Part shown: piece after piece, positions 17,523-25,627 of the stretch
Layout: each line of letters starts with the position of its first letter
Numbering within the stretch: position 1 is the first letter of the stretch
DNA from: an uncultured Mucispirillum sp.
GTDB lineage: Bacteria > Chrysiogenota > Deferribacteres > Deferribacterales > Mucispirillaceae
Length of the DNA: 64,000 nucleotides
Assembly: GCA_944323205.1 (NCBI GenBank)
Contig: CALURO010000002.1
Span: 186,001-250,000 of the forward strand
Direction of reading: 5' to 3'
Notes under the pieces: model-generated
The model's input: only the letters and a program-made list of their open reading frames with translations
What the model was told of the DNA's origin: nothing
Database searches by the model: none
Position numbers and translations under genes: made by a program

Positions 17523-19028
17523 ATGAAACTTGGGAAAATATTATTAATAATAACATTAACTACACTTTTAGTCCCTTTCATGTCTTTTGCTTATGTTGGG
17601 GATGAGTTTGTTACTCCAGACTCCTGGGGTAAACATGTAAGCCCAAATGGTGTTAAATCATTTACTAATGGCTTATCTTTTGGTGATTCTGGCACATTAA
17701 AAATGGGCTATACTACTCGTGTTAAGCTTAGATTTAGTGACGAAAGTGACTGGTCTATATATGAATATGCAAGACTTCGCTTAAGCGGTACAAAAGTAGG
17801 CGATGGCGAATTAAATATGAACATTAATATGCGCGGTGCTTATGATGATTCTCCAACAATTGGAGACAGAAACTATCACAGATTTTATGACGGCTTATAC
17901 ACTGCCCGCTCATATAATGAATTTACAAGGCAGACAAAAAGCTTAGATGGCGATTTTCGTATTTATCAAGCTAACCTTGAATTAAACAAAGTTATACCTT
18001 TAACTGATGTATCTCTTGGTAGAATGTATCTTGCAGCTATTGACGGTTATAAAATTGATGGTATCAAATTTAAAGTAGACCCATCAGAATATTTTAATAT
18101 GAATATTTACTATGGTTTACCTGTAAGCTATTACAGCAACTTAAAAACTCAGGTAGCAGGTGCAAATATTGAGATACCAGTAGAAGCAACTGGCACAAAA
18201 ATTCAAGGTGCATACAGCTATTTTATCAGCGAAGATGGTGGTGACTATAATACTCATGTTGCAAGATTAAGATTAGACCAAGCATTATCTTTTAATGCAG
18301 TTGGTGCTTCTATCTATGCAGAAGGCGATATGATAGGCAGTGCTTTCTTATACGAAGTTGGTTTTGATGCAAATATCCACCCAAGTAAAACTGGTATATC
18401 TGCTTATGTAACAGGTCAAGCAACTACAAATGATGACCCTATCAATAACTATGTATCTCTTTATGAAGGAATGCTTGGTTCAACTGCGTATGTAATGGGT
18501 GGTGTAAAACTTACTCAAGGCATTAAAGATTTCCTTTTAATTGGTGTAGGTTATGAAGGCAGATACAATTTCAGCATAGCTTATGGCGATAGAGACTACC
18601 AAAGAGTATTTGGTAACATTGATTTAGTAGGCTTAATACACAAAAACAACTACTTAAGCTTTATTGTTGACTACTATAATGTTGCAGCACTTGGTCACCA
18701 AAATGAATCATCAAAAGTATTAGGTGGTTTTAGAATGACTCAAGTATTTACTGATAAATTAGAAGCATGGCTTGGTGTAAACGTTCAAAACTTCCAATAC
18801 AGAAACAGCCCAATCAAAATGAATGGCTTAAGCTATGGTTTTGAAGAAATTAATCAAAGACGCATGAATGAAAATACAACTTTAGCATATATAGGTGCAA
18901 TGTATAAACCAGTTGACTGGTGTGCATTACAGCTTGACTATACATTTGAATATGCTGACCTTTTCAAAAGTGCAGATTTACAACCAGATGTCCACACTGT
19001 AGAAATGTGGGTAAACTTTGTATGGTAA
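17523..19028 (+). CDS. Outer-membrane beta-barrel protein (porin/MtrB-DmsF-like role inferred)
   Basis: GGGG before the ATG at 17523 supports this start (501 residues). A Sec signal peptide (LLIITLTTLLVPFMSFA) is followed by alternating amphipathic strands with many aromatic and Gly residues, such as LKMGYTTRVKLRF and DFLLIGVGYEGRYNFSIAYG. The last residues are VEMWVNFVW, an aromatic C-terminus typical of BAM-inserted barrels. It lies between the first Dms-like set and a multiheme cytochrome gene. In Shewanella dms/mtr clusters an outer-membrane barrel plus multiheme cytochrome carries electrons outward. That role here is inference; sequence homology to MtrB/DmsF is not evident by eye. Confidence 0.8.
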   Translation: MKLGKILLIITLTTLLVPFMSFAYVGDEFVTPDSWGKHVSPNGVKSFTNGLSFGDSGTLKMGYTTRVKLRFSDESDWSIYEYARLRLSGTKVGDGELNMNINMRGAYDDSPTIGDRNYHRFYDGLYTARSYNEFTRQTKSLDGDFRIYQANLELNKVIPLTDVSLGRMYLAAIDGYKIDGIKFKVDPSEYFNMNIYYGLPVSYYSNLKTQVAGANIEIPVEATGTKIQGAYSYFISEDGGDYNTHVARLRLDQALSFNAVGASIYAEGDMIGSAFLYEVGFDANIHPSKTGISAYVTGQATTNDDPINNYVSLYEGMLGSTAYVMGGVKLTQGIKDFLLIGVGYEGRYNFSIAYGDRDYQRVFGNIDLVGLIHKNNYLSFIVDYYNVAALGHQNESSKVLGGFRMTQVFTDKLEAWLGVNVQNFQYRNSPIKMNGLSYGFEEINQRRMNENTTLAYIGAMYKPVDWCALQLDYTFEYADLFKSADLQPDVHTVEMWVNFVW

Positions 19029-19038
19029 GGAGAGTATA

Positions 19039-19548
19039 ATGAAAAAGTTAACTATATTTGTAATGATAATGCTCATTGCAGCTGTTGCTTACGCTGTAGA
19101 CAGCACTAAGCCATCTACTCATAACACAAACTGGATAGAACTTCACGGTAATGCTGCTAAAGCAAATGAAGCAGAATGTTTTACATGTCACGAAGATAGA
19201 AACGAATGTATTATGTGTCACGAAGATACAGCTCCTAGAAGCCACACTTCTACATTTGTAAACAGAACTCATGGTATGGAATCAAGATGGGATAAAACAT
19301 CTTGCCAAACTTGTCATAGACAAGATTTTTGTGATGCATGTCACGAAACAGCATATCCTATGAGCCATAATAGGTCAGGTTTTGCTGATAGAGATAGTGT
19401 TGGTTTCCACTGTAACACAAGCTGCCAGTTAACATCTTCTAACTGGAAAATGAATGCTGCACAAAACTGTATTGTATGCCACCAAACAAGGCCTATCATA
19501 TCTAACCCAGATAGCCCATTTGCTGGTCAGGCTCACCCTGTAAGATAA
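19039..19548 (+). CDS. Periplasmic multiheme cytochrome c (five CxxCH)
   Basis: The ATG at 19039 follows GGAGAG; the gene starts ten bases after the barrel gene stops. The 169-residue product has a Sec signal (LIAAVAYA). It carries five canonical heme-c sites: CFTCH 47-51, CIMCH 57-61, CQTCH 89-93, CDACH 98-102 and CIVCH 134-138. Many extra His residues can be distal ligands. A sixth Cys pair, CNTSC, lacks the usual His. It is likely a periplasmic electron carrier between a quinol oxidase and the barrel or the Dms-like enzymes. It is much smaller than decaheme DmsE/MtrA. Confidence 0.92.
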   Translation: MKKLTIFVMIMLIAAVAYAVDSTKPSTHNTNWIELHGNAAKANEAECFTCHEDRNECIMCHEDTAPRSHTSTFVNRTHGMESRWDKTSCQTCHRQDFCDACHETAYPMSHNRSGFADRDSVGFHCNTSCQLTSSNWKMNAAQNCIVCHQTRPIISNPDSPFAGQAHPVR

Positions 19549-19593
19549 TGCAGAATGTAAATGTGTAATGCGAAAATTTACCGGAGGAAAACA

Positions 19594-22500
19594 ATGGAAA
19601 AAGTAAAAGAATTACTTGAAAATAAATCAATATCAAGACGCTCTTTCTTAAAAGGTACAGCTGCACTTGGTGCAATGGCTGCCGTTTATGGTTGCAGTAG
19701 AGAAGAAGATGCAATATATAGTGCAGGAGATAGAGGTTTGGGTGATGATGATTATTTTACAACTACACCAGTTTACCGTTATGGCACATCTACTCACAAC
19801 TGTGGCGGTCGTTGTATTATTAGAGCGCAAGTTGTTGATGGTAACCGTATTGTTAGATTTTTAACAGATGAAACAACTCATGCTTATGACGGCTCTGTAA
19901 TTGATAATGATGGTGCAAATACAACACAGGCTAGAGCTTGTTCAAGGTGCCGTGCTTATAAAGGCAGATTATATCACCCGGGACGATTAAAATATCCTTT
20001 AAAACAAACAAAAGAAAGGGGCGATATTACTGGTTTTCAAAGAATTACATGGGAACAAGCAATATCAGAAATATCTGAAAGATTAAAAGCTGTTCAAGGC
20101 AAATATGGTGCAGAAGCATTTCACCCAGTTTATGCATGCGGTAATATTGCTTCATCATTTCAAGGTGGCTCATATACTGGTTTATTTGAAGTTAATGACT
20201 TTGGAAGAATCTCGCCTGCACTTCGTTTATTAGATGGTGCTTCTGGTTATACATCAGACTATTCTTTCCATCAAGGCTCTTATATGGGCGGTTATGGAAC
20301 AGCATATTCTGGTATGATAAATATGGGTGCTGCTCCACTTTTTTATGAATCAAAAAGTGAAAAACATTTTGTTATGTGGGGCTCAAACATTCCTACAACT
20401 CACAACCCTAAAGCTTTCTCTTGGACAAAAGCTATTGAAGGCATTAAAAAACATGGTGGCACTATTAAATTTATTGGACCAGAACTTTCTGAAATTGGTC
20501 TGGCACAGGCTGATGTATGGTATCAAACAAGACCATATACTGATGTGGCATTAATTTTAGGTATGCTTTATCACATGATAACATTAACTTTTAATGAAAA
20601 CGGCTCACCTACAGGTAATGGTCTTGATGTAGATTATCTTGACCAAATGGTTTATGGTTTCTTTGAAACTCCAGAATACTGGAGAAATACTAAAAATGGC
20701 ACTATTTCTCTTACAAAACCATCTGATGAAACAGATTATGTTTATGTTGCTGCAATACCAGCAGGTCAGTCATTCTCTGCTTATATTATGGGCAGCGATA
20801 CAAGGCTTACAAAAGCATTATATTCTGCAAGCAATAACTATATGGCTAACCAGTTTAGTACTAATAATCCAAATTTAGCAAGAAATACTCAGGCAGCAAG
20901 TTATACATTTAGTAATTTAGCATCTACTAAATATGCTTATAAAAATAATATGAATGTTGCTAAAACTCCAGAATGGGCATCTAAAATAACTGGTATTGCT
21001 GTAAATGATATTAAAGAATTAGCAGAATTTTATTTAAGATGTGGTAATAGTAAAATACCTGTATATAATGAATGGGCAGGTGGTCAGTTAAAACAAAATG
21101 ACGGCACTATTACATTATATGCTATTCAGGCATTATTAATTGCTACTAAAAACTGGGGATATACTGGCACAGGTATTGCAAATAATACAATAGGTGTTAC
21201 AAAATCTAATGACCCTAATGAAATATCTGCAAATGCTGTTCGCCCTGCTTCGTGGAATGATGTTCCACAAATGGGACCACACCCAAAAATTTCTGTTACT
21301 CAATGGCATAATGCTATTAAAATGGCTTTTGCAGAAGAACTTAAAGCCAATGGTTATACACCAAACATTCCAGACTGGACAAAGGCAAGTGGATTAGGTA
21401 AACCAAAATATACTGCTGGTAAAAAAGGACAGGTTTATTTTGATGATGGTGGTGTTAAATCACTTGTAAACCGTCAAGGCATTACTGGTGTAGGAATAGA
21501 CAGCCCTGAAACATTTACTACAACAATTAATGTAAATATTCCGGGGAAAGGGGAAACAGCAGTTACTCACACATATTATAACTTTAAAGGCAGTGGGTAT
21601 TCTAATAATCAATCATTATCTGGAGATTTAACTGATAAAACTAATGATAGTGGAGTGTTATTTTCTGGCTTTCGCTTTATATTAAATTCTGCTGGCAATA
21701 TTCCTATGAACCAGCATGCAAACCCAATTGATAGTGCAAGAATGTATAAAGCACTTCCTACTTATGGATATGGCAACCATCAAGTTGCTATAGATGATGC
21801 ATTCTATCTTGTTACTTTTGATAACTTTATGTCTCCTAGTGCAAGATATTCAGATTATGTATTACCAGCTCAGACTACATGGGAACAGGCAGATTTTGTA
21901 GCAATTGAAAATAGTGGTAACCTTTATGTAGATGCAGTAAAAGAAGGACCTGGTGAATCAAAATCAAGCTGGGAATTTGTAAGAGATTTGATTGCTGCTC
22001 GCAGTGGAGCTGAGGCATTAAATCAGTTTATTGGTGGCGATACTAAAAATGGCAAACCAGCAAGTGAAGTAAGGTTTGATGATGTAGTTCGTGATGCATT
22101 TGAAAATACAATTTCTAAAACACCAGAAAGCCCATATTTTGGTAAAACTTGGGAGCAGTTCTTAGAAAAACCTATTTCCCATGCTAAGCCATCTACTGAT
22201 ATACCAGAATCTGAAACTAACTCTATAAGAGCAGCTTATGATGTATGGACAGCAGATAAAACTCAGCCTTTCTATCCGGGAGTTACTACTGTTGACTATT
22301 CAAATGAAAGTGGTGTATTTGGTTTCTGTAATGATCCGAATGATAGTGGCATTCATGGATTTGCAGAAACAGAAAGCTGTCCAAAACAAACAGGTATGTT
22401 TCATGTTTATTCTGGCACACTTGTATGGCGGTATGAAAACTTATACAGCAAATGGCATGGTTATCTTCCAAAAGCACAGCAGGGGCAGATAAACAAAGAT

Positions 22501-23136
22501 GAAGAGGGCGACCCAATTGCATGGCCTATTCCTGTATATTTTGACTATCAAGACCATTTTAGAGTTGCTTATGGATTAACATCTAATGATGAATTAAATG
22601 GCAGATATTTACTTACTACTACACATGATAGGTTTAGGGCTCACTCATCTCAGGCTGAAAACCCATATTTAAGGGAGCTTACTCACAGAGTAAAAGGTGG
22701 AGAGTTATATTCTGGTAATGATTATGGTCATTATGCTGTAGCTAAAACAAGTGATAATATAGAATTTTATCCACTTAACTCTCTTATACAGGATAACGGC
22801 TTACCAGCTCAAGGCTATGAAGATAGAGCAAGTTATACAGATATTTGGGTAAACAGCTCTGATTTTGCAGGCTATGAAGATGGTGATTTAGTTAAAGTTT
22901 ATAACGAAATCGGTGCTGTCCTATGCACAATTAGAAAAACAGATAGATGTGTTCCGGGCTATGTTGGCTTACATCAAGGCTGCTGGGTAGACCTTCGCGG
23001 TGACATTAATAATACAGCAAGTTTAATAGATGTTGGCGGCAACTGTAATACATTAATGCCGTCTACACCATCACGATTAGACCATGGTAATGGTGTGCAG
23101 TCAGCAATGGTTAAAATTGAAAGGTATAATGGATAA
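19594..23136 (+). CDS. DmsA-like molybdopterin oxidoreductase, Tat-exported (catalytic subunit 2)
   Basis: GGAGG sets the start at 19594 (1180 residues). A Tat signal SRRSFLKG ends near VYGC. Conserved DmsA-family landmarks are HPGRLKYPLKQTKERGDITGFQRITWEQA, TPEWASKITGIAVNDI, MNQHAN, SPSARYSDYVLPAQTTWEQADF, RAHSSQAENPYLREL and HQGCWVDLRGD. S224 in SDYSFHQ is the predicted Mo ligand. In the N-terminal cluster motif the first Cys is Ser (STHNCGGRC, then ARACSRC), so FS0 has an altered ligand or is missing. It is a paralog of the 12311-16138 gene, not a recent duplicate: sequence differs throughout and the G tract is absent. Substrate unknown. Confidence 0.88.
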   Translation: MEKVKELLENKSISRRSFLKGTAALGAMAAVYGCSREEDAIYSAGDRGLGDDDYFTTTPVYRYGTSTHNCGGRCIIRAQVVDGNRIVRFLTDETTHAYDGSVIDNDGANTTQARACSRCRAYKGRLYHPGRLKYPLKQTKERGDITGFQRITWEQAISEISERLKAVQGKYGAEAFHPVYACGNIASSFQGGSYTGLFEVNDFGRISPALRLLDGASGYTSDYSFHQGSYMGGYGTAYSGMINMGAAPLFYESKSEKHFVMWGSNIPTTHNPKAFSWTKAIEGIKKHGGTIKFIGPELSEIGLAQADVWYQTRPYTDVALILGMLYHMITLTFNENGSPTGNGLDVDYLDQMVYGFFETPEYWRNTKNGTISLTKPSDETDYVYVAAIPAGQSFSAYIMGSDTRLTKALYSASNNYMANQFSTNNPNLARNTQAASYTFSNLASTKYAYKNNMNVAKTPEWASKITGIAVNDIKELAEFYLRCGNSKIPVYNEWAGGQLKQNDGTITLYAIQALLIATKNWGYTGTGIANNTIGVTKSNDPNEISANAVRPASWNDVPQMGPHPKISVTQWHNAIKMAFAEELKANGYTPNIPDWTKASGLGKPKYTAGKKGQVYFDDGGVKSLVNRQGITGVGIDSPETFTTTINVNIPGKGETAVTHTYYNFKGSGYSNNQSLSGDLTDKTNDSGVLFSGFRFILNSAGNIPMNQHANPIDSARMYKALPTYGYGNHQVAIDDAFYLVTFDNFMSPSARYSDYVLPAQTTWEQADFVAIENSGNLYVDAVKEGPGESKSSWEFVRDLIAARSGAEALNQFIGGDTKNGKPASEVRFDDVVRDAFENTISKTPESPYFGKTWEQFLEKPISHAKPSTDIPESETNSIRAAYDVWTADKTQPFYPGVTTVDYSNESGVFGFCNDPNDSGIHGFAETESCPKQTGMFHVYSGTLVWRYENLYSKWHGYLPKAQQGQINKDEEGDPIAWPIPVYFDYQDHFRVAYGLTSNDELNGRYLLTTTHDRFRAHSSQAENPYLRELTHRVKGGELYSGNDYGHYAVAKTSDNIEFYPLNSLIQDNGLPAQGYEDRASYTDIWVNSSDFAGYEDGDLVKVYNEIGAVLCTIRKTDRCVPGYVGLHQGCWVDLRGDINNTASLIDVGGNCNTLMPSTPSRLDHGNGVQSAMVKIERYNG

Positions 23137-23151
23137 TAGGAGGTAAGTGCC

Positions 23152-23769
23152 ATGCAATTAGGATTTTATTTTGACCAAACAAGATGTATAGGCTGCAATG
23201 CCTGCACAGTATCATGCAAAGACTGGAACCAAGTTGAACCGGGACCTATTAGATGGAGAAGACAGGAAGCTCATCAGTATAATAATGTATTTGAAAACTT
23301 AACTATGAGCTGTAACCACTGCGAAGAACCAGCATGTATGAAAGCATGTTATTATGGTGCTATTAAAAAAAGAAGCAATGGTATAGTTTATGTAGATAGA
23401 GATTTATGTCAGGGTTTACAGGCATGTATAGAAGCCTGTCCGTTTGCAGCAACTCATATTGCTGAAGATAAACAGGAACCATCTAAAAAAGAAAGCTGGG
23501 CTATAGCTCACCCTATGCAGAAATGTAAAGGCTGCTATGAAAGGGTGGAAGCAGGGCTTGGAAAACCAGTATGTGTTGATGCCTGCCCTGTTAGAGCTTT
23601 AGACTGGGGCGAAATTAATGAATTACAATCAAAATATTCTGGTGCTGTAAGGTTAAATAAACAAGATTTTCCTTATGCATACAGCAACTTAAATGGTGTT
23701 GAAACTAAACCATCATTCTTTATTAAAAAGAAAAAAACAAATATGGTTATTAAGCCATTAATTAAGTAA
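23152..23769 (+). CDS. DmsB-like four-cluster iron-sulfur subunit 2
   Basis: The 205-residue protein matches DmsB in length. Cys groups are C12-C15-C18-C22, C54-C57-C62-C66, C86-(L89)-C92-C96 and C125-C128-C141-C145. As in the first copy, the second ligand of the third group is Leu, predicting a [3Fe-4S] cluster there. A strong AGGAGG site precedes the ATG, 15 bases after the DmsA-like stop. A hairpin terminator follows the stop. It would relay electrons to the second catalytic subunit. Confidence 0.92.
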   Translation: MQLGFYFDQTRCIGCNACTVSCKDWNQVEPGPIRWRRQEAHQYNNVFENLTMSCNHCEEPACMKACYYGAIKKRSNGIVYVDRDLCQGLQACIEACPFAATHIAEDKQEPSKKESWAIAHPMQKCKGCYERVEAGLGKPVCVDACPVRALDWGEINELQSKYSGAVRLNKQDFPYAYSNLNGVETKPSFFIKKKKTNMVIKPLIK

Positions 23770-23781
23770 ATTTAAAAATGA

Positions 23782-23815
23782 AACAGGGAGAGGGAAAAAC
23801 TCTCCCTGTTTTTTA
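23782..23815 (+). terminator. Rho-independent terminator after the second DmsB-like gene
   Basis: The arms AACAGGGAGAG (23782-23792) and CTCTCCCTGTT (23800-23810) form an 11-bp stem with a 7-base loop, then a T run. It separates the following TorD-like gene from the rest of the operon. Confidence 0.92.
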
Positions 23816-23833
23816 CTATTTTATGGGGATAAT

Positions 23834-24523
23834 ATGGCAGAAGTAAATGAAATTATAGAATATAATAAAGGCAGAGAAGTAATATATGCATGTTTTTCAC
23901 GGATTTTTATAAATACATTAGATGATAATGCATATAAAATGCTGTCAGATATTATGCCTTTTATTGAAACACTTAAAACTGATAATAAAGATGATTTGCT
24001 GATTAATGATGGTGTATCTGTTCTTAGTAAATTTATTAAAGAATATAATTCATTATCTGCAGAGCATCAGGAAGAATTTAAAAACGAAAGAATACGAGAA
24101 TATACAAGGTTATTCTGCTTAGGAAATGGTGTAGATTTATCAGAATCAGTTTATTTATCGCCATCTCATTTAACTCAAAGCGAAATTGAATCAGAAGTAT
24201 ATCATTTATATAAAAAATGTAATTTTGAGATGGATTGTAAATCAAATGAACCGCAGGACCATTTATCTTATGAGCTTATGTTTATGTCGTTTCTATCTAA
24301 AAACATAAGCAAAAAATATAAAGAAGATAATGATATGGCAGTAAAACTTTTAGAAATACAAAAAGAGTTTTTAGAAAAGCACATTTTAAAATGGATAGAT
24401 TTATTAATTAAACGAACAATTAAGTTTAAAGAAAGCTATACATTTTATCTTCCTGCATTATATTTTATCGATGGCTTTATCAAAGCAGATTACGAATATT
24501 TAAAAAGTTTATTAGATAAATAA
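23834..24523 (+). CDS. TorD/DmsD-family molybdoenzyme chaperone 2
   Basis: The 229-residue helical cytoplasmic protein is a paralog of the 16821 gene. It shares the ARG/GREVIYACFSRIF-type N-terminal helix, a middle IREYTRLFCLGNG...SVYLSPSHLT stretch and the DHLSYELMFMSFLSK motif. It probably serves the second DmsA-like enzyme. Unlike the first copy it lies beyond a strong terminator, so it depends on read-through or its own promoter. A second terminator follows it. Confidence 0.82.
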   Translation: MAEVNEIIEYNKGREVIYACFSRIFINTLDDNAYKMLSDIMPFIETLKTDNKDDLLINDGVSVLSKFIKEYNSLSAEHQEEFKNERIREYTRLFCLGNGVDLSESVYLSPSHLTQSEIESEVYHLYKKCNFEMDCKSNEPQDHLSYELMFMSFLSKNISKKYKEDNDMAVKLLEIQKEFLEKHILKWIDLLIKRTIKFKESYTFYLPALYFIDGFIKADYEYLKSLLDK

Positions 24524-24527
24524 TTTC

Positions 24528-24552
24528 CTGCCACATTATGTGGCAGTTTTTT
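24528..24552 (+). terminator. Rho-independent terminator after TorD-like gene 2
   Basis: CTGCCACA and TGTGGCAG form a stem around TTA at 24528-24546, followed by six Ts. Confidence 0.9.
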
Positions 24553-24597
24553 ATTTCTAAATATATAAACATAATCTATTTATACTTACAATTTTTT

Positions 24598-24873
24598 CTG
24601 CTTCACCACCATTTTTTTAAAACACCTTATGTCACTCAGACGAGCGGTTTTTGCGAGGACTGCCGATTTCCCGAGCTATTGCTGAGGAATCAGAAATCGC
24701 ACAGGCTAGACCGGAGCGAAGAGTCTATAATTTTTACTAACTAGAACATTATAAGATTCTTCGCCTACTATCGCAGGCTCTGAATGACAGTTATTGCTAT
24801 TATTTCTATTTTTATATATATTATCAAGTAGTTATAGCATTTTTTAATAAAAAATGGGGGGGGTGTGAAGCAG
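24598..24873. repeat. Dispersed inverted-repeat element, copy 2 (MITE-like)
   Basis: This ~276-bp element has the left end CTGCTTCACCACCATTTTTTT and the right end ATGGGGGGGGTGTGAAGCAG, which is the inverse with a G8 run. Internal blocks shared with the 44.8, 48.9 and 53.4 kb copies are GTCACTCAGACGAGC, GAGGAATCAGAAATCGCACAGG, AAGATTCTTCGCCTACTATC, TCTGAATGACAGTTA and ATTATCAAGTAGTTATAGC. It has no coding capacity. It fills most of the 24524-24938 gap. The block that reads as GTCATTCAGAGC-GAAGAATCTT resembles short repeats common in many bacterial genomes. Confidence 0.85.
24856..24863 (+). repeat. G8 tract at right end of element copy 2
   Basis: Eight Gs lie just inside the right terminal repeat, ~75 bases upstream of the lipoprotein gene at 24939. 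The equivalent site is 5-9 bases long in the other copies. Confidence 0.85.
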
Positions 24874-24938
24874 ACAATTTTTTCTCTTGCGAACTAATTT
24901 TATTTTATGATATCATAGTAAAAATAAGGAGTTAAAAT

Positions 24939-25478
24939 ATGAAATATTTACTGGCACTAATTATGCCTTTTTTTATAATATCATGTGCATTTGAAAAGGA
25001 ACAGTCAGACAGTGTAAGCAGTATTTTTCAGTTTACTACGGCGTCAGTTAAGATTGATAGTGTAACAAATGGCACAAATACTTATACAGTACCACCTGCA
25101 TGTATAGATTTTACTAAAGGTGGTGGAGTAATAAGATATACTTTAAAATCAGAAGGCCATTATGGTCCTGGTACAGATGTAGATTCAGTTATTAGAAATA
25201 GTTATCTTCGTTTTGACAGGGCAAGGCTTTATTTAAATGATACGGCAATAGATATTATTCCTGTTCCAGAAAATCTTAGATATAATGCTGAAACTTCATT
25301 AGATGTAGAGCTTACTAGAAATATGATAGGTAATTTACAAGACGGCACATACAGCCTTGAAATAGAAATGGTTGCAAGTGAGTTCAATGGCAATGGCATT
25401 AATACTGCATTAAATAATACATTTTCAAATTATTTTGGTGAAGTAATTATTTCTTCTGCTGGTCAAGGCTGCCAATAG
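24939..25478 (+). CDS. Lipoprotein of unknown function
   Basis: AAGGAG precedes the ATG. The 179-residue product has a type II signal peptide with lipobox IISC (Cys16), followed by Glu/Gln rather than Asp at +2-+4, which favours outer-membrane sorting in the E. coli scheme. The mature part is strand-rich with Asn/Thr/Asp (VPPACIDFTKGGG, LRFDRARLYLNDTAIDI) and may be a small beta-sandwich. It ends in QGCQ. No family recognised. It stands alone between repeat copy 2 and the polymerase gene. Confidence 0.7.
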   Translation: MKYLLALIMPFFIISCAFEKEQSDSVSSIFQFTTASVKIDSVTNGTNTYTVPPACIDFTKGGGVIRYTLKSEGHYGPGTDVDSVIRNSYLRFDRARLYLNDTAIDIIPVPENLRYNAETSLDVELTRNMIGNLQDGTYSLEIEMVASEFNGNGINTALNNTFSNYFGEVIISSAGQGCQ

Positions 25479-25627
25479 GCAGTCTTTTTTATTAGCTTGT
25501 CATTTAGGTGGCTTAGTTCAATATTTTTTGGGTAAGTCCACTTCCTTTTCCTTTATTTTCTGCTTTTCTTTTTTTTAAAATTATATATAATACATTTGTT
25601 CGATAATTTTGTTTATTGGAGAAAGAT

